The position numbers and the translations under genes were made by a program. Below the pieces are notes generated by a model. That model was given only the letters and a program-made list of their open reading frames with translations. It made no database searches and was not told the origin of the DNA. From Lycocorax pyrrhopterus obiensis (lineage: Eukaryota > Chordata > Aves > Passeriformes > Paradisaeidae), in contig JACSVZ010000002.1 of the NCBI GenBank assembly GCA_014706295.1, forward strand, positions 108,372,547-108,436,546: a stretch of 64,000 bases of DNA. Reading direction: 5' to 3'. The stretch's first letter is position 1, and every line of letters starts with the position of its first letter. Shown in pieces: positions 21,386 through 32,400 of the stretch.

Positions 21386-21964
21386 TGTACTGGTTTGAAA
21401 ACAGACCAGTGGGAGGCACCAAGTCAGAATAACAATTTATTAGGGAAATTAACAATAAAGGCAAGAAAAAACCCCAGTGGGCTAAACTAACAGAGTCAGA
21501 ATACAACCTGGCACCCTGTTAATCAGGGTGGCGTGAGCAGTCCGATGAGATGGTAGCTGTAGTCCTCCTGAAGTGATGGATGTGGCTCTGTCGAAGCAGT
21601 GGTCCAGTAGAAAGGTCTGCTCCTCCTCAGAAAGTCCAGTGGTGACTATGCAGCTCCTGTCCTCTGGGAATCCAGTGGGAAGGATGCCTGTGGTGTTCAG
21701 AGTCCCAGATTATATCCAAGATGGAACGCTTGGTTCCTCCCTCTGGGTGGAGCATCTCACAATAGAATGATGAGTCATGAGGCCAGGTGTTGATGGGCTC
21801 ATTAACAGAAGATAGTCTGGAGGGAGTTATCTCTGAGTCATGCGGCAGGGCATTGATGGGCCATTAACAGAAAGATAGTCCGGGGGAGGAGGCCAGGAAA
21901 CACCGCCCCACCTGGTTTCAACAGCTCATGAGGATGGTAATAGAATACACTGCAACCCAGGACA
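21386..21964 (-). repeat. 5' LTR of the inner ERV
   Basis: 579 bp, matching the 3' LTR except for one G fewer in a run. It should drive the provirus. Positions equivalent to the 3' LTR: AP-1-type TGAGTCAT at 21,771-21,778 and 21,834-21,841, TATA-like TATAAT at 21,710-21,715, AATAAA at 21,436-21,441. Confidence 0.95.
21710..21841 (-). promoter_or_regulatory. Inner ERV U3 promoter with duplicated AP-1-bearing unit
   Basis: An approximately 54-bp unit beginning TGAGTCAT is duplicated (21,771-21,824 and 21,834-21,887), with about 80% identity by eye. TGAGTCA is the AP-1 consensus and is palindromic enough to act in either orientation. A TATA-like element (TATAAT at 21,710-21,715 in sense) lies about 60 bp downstream. 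This resembles the duplicated enhancers of many retroviral LTRs. Activity is inferred. Confidence 0.5.
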
Positions 21965-22006
21965 CCAGGGCCTCAAAGGGAGCTGTCTCGCAACTCCCCC
22001 CGCCGT

Positions 22007-22212
22007 GGTCTTCACCTCTTCTGGTGATAGTCGGGAGCTCTTTTTCTGGGAGCCTTTTCTCGGCCTCCTGAGCTCCAAGAGAAGCCGTCTTGCGACTTCC
22101 CCCTGCTGTGGCCTGCAGTCCACACCTCTTTGAGCATGAACCACTATAGTCCCACTGCGACAGTTCTCACCGGGGTTTAGATCTGGGAAGACCCCTTTTC
22201 TGGGTGTTTTGC
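22007..22212 (-). repeat. Internal direct repeat of the outer ERV, copy near the primer site
   Basis: This is the partner of 15,354-15,575. It lies directly downstream (in sense) of the outer element's primer binding site, so it probably represents leader or packaging sequence that was duplicated in the non-autonomous element. The inner ERV now separates the two copies. Confidence 0.8.
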
Positions 22213-22240
22213 CACGGCGGTTCTCACTCTGCATGTTGGC

Positions 22241-22258
22241 GTCACGTCGGGGTCACCA
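22241..22258 (-). other. Primer binding site of the outer ERV (tRNA-Trp type)
   Basis: In sense TGGTGACCCCGACGTGAC begins 2 nt after the 5' LTR. It is the classical tRNA-Trp site of avian alpharetroviruses as far as I can recall it, matching over essentially its full length. Confidence 0.85.
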
Positions 22259-22260
22259 CT

Positions 22261-22566
22261 TGTGCCGGAGCTCGCAGTCTTCTGATCCTTGGAATATAAT
22301 TTCTCAGCACAGAGCTCCAGCACATGCAGCATACAGCAACCAGGAACAAGCAGCTCAGCAGCTCTTGACCTTTGGCTCCTCCCAGGGCCTGATTTATAGG
22401 GCTAATGCCCGCCCTGCAGCCACAGCTGTTTGTGGGAGGTTAATGAGCCAATAATTGGATCCTGATGTGTGGATCCTGGTCTAACTGGATCCTGGTGTGT
22501 GGATCCTGGTCTTGAGTGAGAGTTTGGCTAGTGCATACCAACAGGGTTTAAATACATTATACAACA
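22261..22566 (-). repeat. 5' LTR of the outer ERV
   Basis: 306 bp, TGTGCCGG...ATACAACA on the plus strand. TATAAA in sense is at 22,393-22,398. The tandem 30-bp U3 units are at 22,456-22,515. No canonical AATAAA is visible downstream of the TATA; ATTATA-like sequence occupies the expected place. Confidence 0.9.
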
Positions 22567-23454
22567 GGTGGGTTCCTCAAGGTGTTCCCGGGTAAATCTA
22601 ACCAGAAAGTGCTGGGAACAGTAAGGATAGTCTTGATCACTGACCCACATCAGAGGCAAAGCTGCAGGAATGCCAGTACCAAAGCCACTGCAGCAACTGG
22701 TAATATCTCCACGTGTTAAACAAATAATGAGAGGTTGAAATTTATCGTAGGACAAGACCAATGATACATTATCAAAAGGCTGGGGAGATCCAGAGCAGAA
22801 CACAGATTTCACCCAGGAAGAAAGATCCCGGGTAAAATCTAGATGCTGTAGAGTTTACCAATTTCAGGCCAAAGTACTAAACTTTAGTTCAGTTAATTCA
22901 GCAACATCAGGTGGAGCTGTATGGTTGAGTGCTTCCAAGTTTGAAGGTTAGTATAACATTACCTGAAATTATGATAAACTATCTGGGGAACACAAAACCA
23001 GTCCTCATTGTCTTCTGTAACTTCAGCATATTTTCCTATGCGTTATAAATTTATCCCCAAGACATTTTCACTATGAATCAGAGTACAAGTACTCTATGAA
23101 TCAGAAAACACCACCTCTCTCGCATATTCTCTTCCTTGTACTGTCATGAGCACTAAAATATTTATCAGTAACCTTTAGAATATTGTGACTGATATTTGTA
23201 CCTCACCACTATTGTTTCAGTTCTTTACAGAGTGAGACAGATACCTGTGCAATGGTTGGGTTGTCCATTGTATTCTCACGGATTGTTTTAAGCACTGCAA
23301 TTAGAGAGTCAACTTTCATTTCAAAATGAAGCTTATTGTCAGAGGAAAACTCTGGCTCTGACAGCTGTCCTATCCTATAAAGGAAGCATTCTCCTTATTT
23401 AGAAACACTGGTCTGATGTGTGTTCAGAGGAAGAAAAGTGATAAGGAAACAATC
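22567..23454 (-). pseudogene. Upstream part of an unrecognised coding tract split by the outer ERV
   Basis: Block C: frame from 22,854 to 22,567 is open for 96 codons (includes FCSGSPQPFDNVSLVL) and runs into the ERV edge; the same frame extends to 22,947 with a TGA at 22,864-22,866 and a TAA at 22,855-22,857. Block B (about 23,174-22,962, another frame) has two stops and ends at a donor-like CAG/GTAATG. Block A (23,394-23,212, with a further 19 codons to 23,454 beyond one TAA) includes KLHFEMKVDSLIAVLK and has acceptor-like (TTTATAG, 23,375) and donor-like (CAG/GTATCT, 23,245/23,244) sites. This may be several exons with introns near 100 bp, or an intronless decayed sequence. I do not recognise the protein. 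Confidence 0.45.
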
Positions 23455-26400
23455 TTAATCTAATGAATGTACTCACAGTTTTCAGAGAGAAAAGCAGGGT
23501 TCAATCTTTTTCAGGCATATATGAAACTATATACTTAATGAAAATAATATAAATTAACAATAAGGTTAAAAATTACTTTTAGTCTCCACTTGCAGGAAAA
23601 AAAAAGGTAGAAATTACTTTTTATCTCTCTACCATTCCATTTGTCTCTCAAAATTCCATTCTGAAGAGGTTGTAGTTGTAGCACTAGACATGGAAAAAAA
23701 GATGTTTGCATCTTGTTAGGATTGATCAAATATGTGAATATTAAATGAGCGTAAGATACCTTTTGAACTGTTTCCCTGTTGTGCCAAGCTCTGTGAGTCA
23801 GTAGTGGACTATGTTGAATGGAAGAGGGCTGCTGATTATCATTCCAAAAGGATGTTTTGGGTTTCTGTCAAACAGTTTTCACGATGCAGATGAATTTACG
23901 TTTCTGAGCAGGAACCTATTTTAAAGGGCTTTTAACAGATTTTTCATTGGGTTTGTTCCATACAAAATAGAAATTATTATTTCCTGAAGAATAAATTCAT
24001 ATTGAAGAGTGGGATGCAATCATAATTTTGAATTCCCAGAATCCAAGAAACATGAAGTCTTTTTATTGCTTTTCCCCCCTTACACTAATGCACTCTTTGC
24101 CTTTAACCTTAATTTAACTTGATTTTCTTTCAAGTTTTACTGTCTCTGGATAGATTTACTGTTCATTGTATTTATGTCTTTCATTAGGGGGCAGCAAGGA
24201 AAGAATCAATAGATTAAATTAATTTTTCATTTCTTTTTTTATAACTCAGCATTAGAACCTGAACTAGTCACTAGATGTCATTCTAACACACCAAATAATT
24301 TCTTTGAAATTAGGCAGTGTTCTAACACAAATGCTACCTGTCTCTTGAATTTCCATTTAAAGGTGAATGCTTACTTTTTTGCAATTCCTATTCATTGCAG
24401 CTGCAACTAATTAATTGTTCCAATGTTCTGACCACAAAAAAAATTTAAGAAATTGTTGGACCTAAATGATAAATATCATCAGCAATTCTTGCATTACATT
24501 GCATTTGTCTTCTGAGTCTCATTAAATAATCAGCCACTGCTGAGTTCAAAAAATGTCAAAGATTTCATTAATTCTGATATGTTTGAATGTTGTCTAAAAT
24601 TCATGCTGATAATGTATTATTAATTTTCATTTCATTATATCAGCTGACCCAGGAAAGAGCAATATTATGCAACTTTGGTGACCATTTTGCTGTTTGAGTG
24701 AGTAGTCAAGGAAACAACGTTCTTACACAATATTTTTCGGTGGAAGCTATCGTCAATCTCTTTTCAAAATATGCCTGTCTGAGGACTTAAAATCCTTTGT
24801 GCCATCATTCTGCAGTAGAGGAAGACTGGCCACTGCCAGGGGGATAATAGCAAGGCATTCTGCAGTTTAACTCACTGTCTTCCACTGCTTCCTTTTGTCT
24901 TTTAATCCCTCTGATTGTTGGTATTTTGATGTGGGTGTGATGGCTAAAACATGAACCTTACTGAAAGAGCTCAGTGTGTACCCAGGTCCAAGACTGAAGA
25001 GAATGAAGGCAGGGACAAGATCAGCCTGTTGTTCTAAACTTTTGCCTTTATTTTCTTATGTTCTTGCTCTTCCTTTCAATCCTCCTTCACTTACCTTTGA
25101 AGTCCCAGTGGTATAAGATGGCTATTTTCCAGCTAGGTCCATTCTGAATGTTGATTCAATGTTGAAACATTACTGTAAGATCCTGCATGTGTCTGGATAC
25201 TCTGATTTACAGATCAGGAGCTGATGCATTTGCTAAAGAAATTTCCACCTTTGGTTGTTCAGTGCCCTTTACTGGAGATTACCCCTTACTCCCCCATCCA
25301 GTAAAAGAAAGTGTATGAATTCCCAACTCATGATGACCAAAGTCAGTTACTTTAAATCAACTAATCAATGAAAGAAGTTTCTATAAACCCAGCTGGTTTT
25401 GGTTGAGGTAACCTAGGCTGGGCTCCTAGAAGCTTTTCAGTAGAGAGGTGGGGAGTAGCACAGGAAAGCAAAGAACAGCTGAGGGTAGAAAAGGCTCCAT
25501 CTGATACAGATGAAGAAGGGAACACTCACCCACGGAAAACATGGAGTTAAAAAGAAAACACTTTTAGAGAAAACTTTAATATAAAAAAAATATTTGTAGA
25601 ATTCAATTTAATTTCGAGAAATCCAGCTTGCTACATGCACCAAAAGTGAACTGAATTAAACACAGCAAGAAATTCACACATTGAGAGCTTGTTTCTCTCT
25701 TCATCTTTTGTTCCTGGCCAATCTTATGACAGATTAAATCTTCCTTCTGATAATTCATGGACTACTGTAGCAAAAAAGAGTGTCAAAAATGTTAAAATAT
25801 GGGTAGAGTCTCATGAAAAATTGTGCCTATGCAACTAATTTGTAAGGTATTATATTGCATATTGATCTGCAAGTGAACATAATTTTTGCCTATTGAAGAC
25901 CAAAGCAATTAATTTTTAAAATATGTAATAAATAATATATAATGAAGGTATAGAAGCTTATGCTTCATTGAGTTTTATTTAGTTCATTATTAAGTTTTAT
26001 TAAGTTTATATGGAACCTTTGAATCAGTGCAATTTTTTAATTGTCAATTTAGGTAGATTTGTATATATGTGCAGACATGTTTTATAGCACATTGCAAACC
26101 TAAAGTGTGGCATCTGATGATTTACAGCTACCTAGAAGGTCCATTAAATTAGTTTGCTGCAGAACAATGTTTATACTGAAAGTTACTTACCGTTTTCTTT
26201 AGTGGAAAACCTGTCAGCAAACTAAAAGCTTTGCATTTCTATCCAGTTCCTAATTTGTGCAACCAATCCTTTCCCATGAGAATGATATTGTGGACAGGGT
26301 ATTGTTGATACAAGATAAAGGAGAGGGAAGGTGCAAATACTTTTGCAGTAAGGAAAGGCAAACTCCTAGTCTAATCATATTTTATGTGGAAACTAAAAAC

Positions 26401-29400
26401 CTGTGGTTTAATCATTATACTCATAATAGAAATTAGTGCAAATTTACCTCTGGGAGCACCTAACTAGTAGATATCACTGGTAGATTTGTCTCAAACCAGA
26501 GAGGTGCAATGCAATTCATGCATGCACCTAATTCTTCATTTCCATAACTTCTATTTAAGATGTTGTTGGACACAGAGTTCTCCCAGACTACCTGCACAGT
26601 TTTAGAAGTTGATTCTAGTGATTGAAAAATGGAGTATGATGTTTCCTTTTAGCTCCACTTCTGTGGATGATTTCCTCTGGCGGATGTGGGGTAAGCGCTG
26701 CAGTTTCTAAAACAGCATGACAGTGATGTATAATCCTGCAGCACCTCTGGCAGATTCATTCTTAACTTTTCCTCCTTGGTGTGGGACTCAGCCCTTCTGG
26801 AAGGAGGTGTCTCCGTACCTTCTGGAAGAGTTCTTTGAGCAGGTCAGATGGGGATCTGGGGTTGATCTTAAAACCCACGTTACAATTTTTGTTGCATATG
26901 CTAGAAAACAGACTGGCCAGGAATAGACCATGCCCAGTTCTGCATGAAATTGTCTTAGGTGATCCACTGAAATACTTAAGGGTTGTAACTGGAAGTTTTA
27001 CAGAAGTGAGATTCCATTACATAGAAGTATTTCTTGTGCTGTTTGCAAAGAGGGCAGAACAGAAAGTCTGAATGCAAGAACTGCAAAGAAGTAAAATGAG
27101 TCCTTCGGATACAGTGAAATGCTTTTGTCTCCCAGCCTTTCAGTGAGGAAACATAGAGCCTTTGTCCTAACCTGAATGGCTCATCCTGATGCAGTTTGAA
27201 GTCATCCAACCTGTCTTAAATCACTTTTTAAAGTCATAGCTTCTCTTTGACATACCTTTCATAATCTTATTGAAAAAAATCCTGGGGTTAAATTATCCTC
27301 ATAGCAGCAGTTATCAGAAGCTAAACAGGAATAAAAGAGATGGATTGCATATTTTTACAATGAAAGATTGCAGAATTGTTGCATAGTTTTACATTTTTAT
27401 TTGTCTCCCTTTGTCAATTTAATGTTGGCAGCAAAATCGTTAGGCTCTGGACACTTCAATCTCAGCAATTTATAGAATGTATGTCAGAAATATTGCATGT
27501 TGAATTTACAAAACCATCACTATGGAGACTATAATTATTTCAAGAAATAATCATGACAGATTGTCAGAAAAAAAGCTTCATTCTTTTGTGGAAGACGAAC
27601 TCAGTGTAATTCAGGTCTTGATCTAATAACCGTAGAAGCCTACAAAATGTATTTTTCTTTCCACCTACATATAGTCAAAACTAAGGCCATAAATGAAATT
27701 CTGACATACACATGAGATCCTTCAACATATTTAGATTTCTCTGGTTTGAGCCATTTTGCACCCCTGTTACAGAGGTGCTTGTGGTTTAGCTGTACCCACA
27801 TAGTTGTGTTGGGACGATAAAATATTTACAGAAAAATAAATATTTTTCACCCTTTTAGCTCTTCTACCTCTTGAAGATCTACAAGCAGCTACACCTTGCA
27901 TTGTGCAATGGGCAAAGGCAATGGCATTATTTTACCAGGCAGCTGACAGAAGTCTGGGGTTTAGTCCAACACCACCCAGTCCGAGCTGTAGACAGAAGTA
28001 GCATTTCTCTCCACTCCTGGCAGACATAGCTGTGTCACCAGAGTCCTCATACTGAGAACAGAAATTCAGGCCTTTATTGTAGGCAAGATTTTCCCATTTT
28101 GTCAATGCCAGATAAAGTGAAGCTTTTGTTTTTGTGAAAGGTGCTTTAAAGACTTGGGTCAGGGCTCGAGGGAGACTGTAGAGTATAAATCAGTTTTCAA
28201 TGGTTTATTTTACATAAATTGTGTGTGGATGCATTTGTGTGAAAGCATTAGGACTTTTCATCTTCCTCCTGTGCAAGAGAGACCCAGCCAAGTCTCTTGA
28301 GCTACATGTATAATTGCCAAAATTGTTGTTACTTATACTTAATGAGCACCTGAAAAGATGTCTGGTTCTAGTAACTCACCTCGGAATGCCCTGTGCTGTT
28401 GTTAAACCACCTTGGGCCCTGTTGTCAGTGATTATCATACAATTGTTGCAGCCCAGGAGATTGGGGTTCCCTTGAGTATCAGGAATCTGAACAAGAGTAT
28501 GTCTTAATTTTATTAACTCACAGTGTTAAATATACCCTGGTTGAACATGAGGAGATTGAAAAAAATGCCATCTAAGAGGAAGTTGCAAGATGGCACAAAA
28601 TAGCAAGGACAGGGAGGAAGTTTAACTCATGATTTGTCTTTACCATGAAGTTGCTAACTCCCACTAAATTATCACCTGGACAGCCTCTAAAGGCAAGTAT
28701 CATACATTTTGCTTTTTGTGCATGTAAAAATGACCTCTGTCATAACAAAGAGATAGAAAGAACCTTCACAGTGCAGCTACTTTCCTTTGCAAAGCACTTG
28801 TGTTCTATTGTCCTAGAAACTTGCGTGAGAAACTGGCTTGAGCACTGGCAGAAGGAAAAAGAGGGAAGCAATTTACCCAGTGGTAATCTTCAGCCATTTA
28901 AAGCCTCGAGCTGCTACAATTTGGCACTAAATTGGCTCAGGCAACAGCCAGTCCTGTTTGCATTCAGAGCTTAGCTTTCCACTGCTCCAGCTGGAGGAAA
29001 GCATTTGCTCTCTGTCACCAGGCAGTGTTGTGCGGCTGAGCAGGCTGAAGGCAAAGCCCCGCATGCACACAGGCAGGCTGACTTGCAGCATCTCCTTCCA
29101 GACAGGACAGGCCACCAACACCGCAGCTGCAGCACATTGCTTCAGCTTGGTGGTGTCCACAGAGCACCAAATTGTTCAACTACGTAAGCCCAAAGTGCTT
29201 TAAACACATCCCTTGGGTTTTGCACTAATATTGGCCCCGGGTGCCTACACAGCCAGTTACAGCCAAAAGGCTCCTCACGGCCTTGGGCACGGAGCTATTT
29301 TTTTCCAGCTAAGAGCAATACCTGACAAAACTGAGGACAGGCTCGGTGTGTCCAAAAAATTATATCTGGTGCATTAAGAAAACATCCCTAAAGGAAGTCT

Positions 29401-32400
29401 CAACCCTCTCCCCACATCTTGTGGTGTCTTCACACATTCAGTCAGAAAGACTGGCCAAAGAACCGAGCCCGCAGCACCTGAGTGCAAAAGCAGGGCTTTA
29501 GGCACTGAGCCATCTGCCTTCTGTTTTACTGAGAGTGGCAAAAAAGTGAAAATGTACATTTATTCTGCAAAAACTGATTTAAATTTTTAAAAATCCAGAA
29601 AGCTGAAAACTGAAGTCTTCAGTTCACAGGTCTGTGACTCAAAATTAATTGCTAAATCTGCTATACAATAAGATCAGTTAATTAGGGCTCTCTGGTTCCT
29701 TGCATACTAGAGGACATGATCATCTGACTTTGCTGTTTGTATATTGCAATGTACTGAAAATAGAAAATAAAAGTTACACATGACAAAGTATTGATTAATT
29801 GTCTCCAAAAAACAAAAAGACAAAACAGCATTAACCAATTATACAAATCTTTAAAAGATAAACTCATGGAAACAACATTTCCTTCTGTTACAGCTTCGTT
29901 TGGAACAGCAGGCTGTGCTCCTGAATTAATTTTACAGCTGAGACACAGCTAATCCACAAATAAGCCTGTTACAGCTGGTGGGCATAACAAAAGAAATGCT
30001 TGCCAATAGGCACATATGTCATCTGGAGCTTGAAGGCAAATTTAAGGGGAAAAGTATTTTTGGTAATGTATTAAAACTTCAGGAGTAGGACCTCAGAGAA
30101 AAATGTATCCACAAATATCCATACCTGCTTTAGATTCTCACGAGGAGCATGTGCTCACAGGGCATCTGCAAATATGAGAAAAGCTATTTTTAATATTCCC
30201 ACTGATATAAAATTATGTATAAAAAAGCGGAAACTCACACTTTCCTTATTCTTTAAATTAATTTCTTCCACAGAGAGGACTAAAATGTTAGACTAATTTT
30301 AATTTTAGTATGCTATTACTGAAACCTATTTTCAATATATTAAATATTGAAGCACAGAAGTAGTTCTATTTGAACAGGATTGTGAGTAGCACAGGTGAGA
30401 TCTTAGCCCTTTTGAAGCCATTAGCCTATCTCCTACAGTTTCTAAGGAGACCAGAATATTATTCTGAATATTCAGGTGCATGTAAAACTTGAAGCTGATA
30501 ATTGTAAAAGGAATTTACTCTGGAACCCCTACCAATATTTAGTTTTCAAGAAATTTGTACATTTCAGGAATTCTACATGTGAATGAACCTACTTTTTCTT
30601 TTTCACATCATCTCCCTATCTGATAGAACTGATGCCAGCCAGGAGAGTAACCTCACTTCACGTGTGTTGGCACTTAGTACACACAGGCAACGTCAGATTT
30701 TTTAAAAATCCATGGGCCAACTCAAAGCCCTGTCCTTAGGTGCAGAGATGAGGAAGAAATGAGAGGCTAGTGGGAAGGCAAACTACGACTGTCACCTATC
30801 TCCTGCATGTAATGGTCTCCTAATTAAAATGACATTCAGGCAAACACTTGAGCAAGTGCTAATTTAGATAATGACTTTAATAGAATGATTCTCATGCTTA
30901 AACATCATATGAATAATGAAGTGCTTTGAGATGTAAATCTGTCACTTACAGAAAACATGTAAGGTGCCTTTAAAAAGGCGGTTGTTTGTGTTTTGTCAAG
31001 CAAAAAAGATTTCTGTGTTGGTCAAACTATAGAGGGTTCCAGACTGGTAGAAAATATTCATTCTCAGTATATACAACTAAATTCAATGGCTAATTATAGT
31101 CCCATTAAAACTATGTGTTCCACATTGTTTGAGGAAAAATATAAAAGGATATCAGTAACGTGAAATTTAATGGCAAGAAGGAAATTCCTTGTTTATATGG
31201 GAATGCATTGCTAATAAGGGCTTTAATGTGAATAAACTGGTGCTTTAGTAGTAATTAATTTCAGTGTGCATTGTTAAAACTTAACTGCATGTAAAGGAGC
31301 AGCTATAACTTAAAATATACTGGCCTTTGCCCAGTGGTCTGGAAAATGCACTGTATAGTCAAAATCGTGAGACAACTGTGCAAAATATTTTGTTATCATA
31401 TCAAGGGTTGAATTGCATGATTGCTGTTAAAACCAGTGTAAGTGGCAGGGCTTGATATCATTTTTGTAGTCCTTTGCCATTGCTATCCCTACAACCCACA
31501 AAATTTTCTAGTAAGCTCAAGTTTTAAAAATCCAGCCCTGAATACTTTATGGAGAAGTCTGCATTAGATCTGCAGTTGCTCTGCCAATAGCATTTATGCA
31601 AGAAAATATTGTTAATGATGTTAACACGTTTGGTCTTGTCTTAAGATGTTGGCAAGTTCAATTTCAACATATTTGACTGCTTGTTACATTTATGGGTTTC
31701 CAATAGAGGTGATCCAGCTTCTGTTTTAGCTTCTTGAGCAGCACTGGAGTACTGTGTCTCCAGTACAGCCAGTCAAGTCTCTGATGTCTCCACGAAAAGG
31801 GTTGCTTTATCAAGAAAATGTTAAGAGAGGAGCTATAAAAAGTAGGTGTGCCAGTTCTAGAACTTCCTGATGAAAAGCTGCTGCAAGAGCTTTGCAAAAA
31901 ACCTCATATTTTGTTGTTCTGATTTCAGGTTTGGGTGTGATACAGTGGTTTAGGGTGTCAGTGTTTTCTCAGGAGAACATTAATCGTTCTCTGGGCTGCA
32001 TTAATTTGCTTACAACAACCACTCAGCGAGAGGGTGATGATTTTGGGCAAACATATGCCATTGGGACAGCTCTTCGATGTGTTCTGTCTTTTGACATTTG
32101 CTTATCTTTTCCTAATGCAGGAAGTGTACACAGGTAAAATGCCCAGAATTAATGGTGGGACTGGAGGCTGGCGAAGGGAGCAGCAATTGCATTCTGTGTG
32201 GCCAAGCTGAGGTGAATCCATGCTGGTAACACGGTGTGAAGCAAGTACTGGGCCATTTCAGAAGAGCTAATTTCTCAAAGTTGATGGGAACTTTTCTTCC
32301 ACACTTGTGATGGTCACGTATTCAAACAATAATGTGCATGACTGTACATCAGTACCAAAGCAGGTTGGCACCCTGTATAGTGTTTAACTCCCAAACTATG

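Larger units (their letters stand above)
15584..21964 (-). mobile_element. Inner young ERV with gag and pol, no env (class III/ERV-L-like)
   Basis: A 6,381-bp provirus on the minus strand with LTRs of 580 bp (15,584-16,163) and 579 bp (21,386-21,964), perfect 5-bp target duplications CCAGG (15,579-15,583 and 21,965-21,969), a tRNA-Lys-like primer binding site, gag, an in-frame UAG, and pol. Only about 0.1 kb separates the pol stop from the 3' LTR, so there is no room for env. The LTRs differ only in the length of one G-run, which implies very recent insertion. The 5-bp duplication, lack of env and pol style suggest a class III, ERV-L-like lineage, although mammalian ERV-L normally uses tRNA-Leu. 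Its base composition is clearly richer in GC than the host flanks. Confidence 0.95.
14765..22566 (-). mobile_element. Outer non-autonomous ERV/LTR retrotransposon (interrupted by the inner ERV)
   Basis: Two direct 306-bp LTRs (TG...CA) bound the element. On the minus strand the order is 5' LTR, 2-nt spacer, tRNA-Trp-type primer binding site, about 0.8 kb interior, polypurine tract, 3' LTR. Flanks GTTGGG (14,759-14,764) and GGTGGG (22,567-22,572) look like a 6-bp target duplication with one change. The LTRs differ at about six positions, roughly 2%, so it is older than the inner ERV it contains. Without the inner ERV it would be about 1.4 kb and has no gag, pol or env frame, so it must have moved using enzymes from another virus. 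Trp primer and 6-bp duplication fit alpharetrovirus-like elements. A solo LTR relative is at 57,880-58,161. Confidence 0.85.

Noticed and set aside
15771..21770. Identical 65-codon plus-strand frames at 15,771-15,968 and 21,573-21,770
   Set aside because: They are the same antisense stretch in the two LTRs of the inner ERV; identity follows from LTR identity, not from a gene.
14765..22566. CRISPR-like or bacterial mobile-element interpretation of the repeats
   Set aside because: The repeats are LTRs, a leader duplication and an in-frame gag repeat; there are no regularly spaced short repeats with unique spacers, and the context is vertebrate.
28930..29180. Possible CpG island or promoter
   Set aside because: Slightly GC-richer but with few CpG dinucleotides and no adjoining gene structure.
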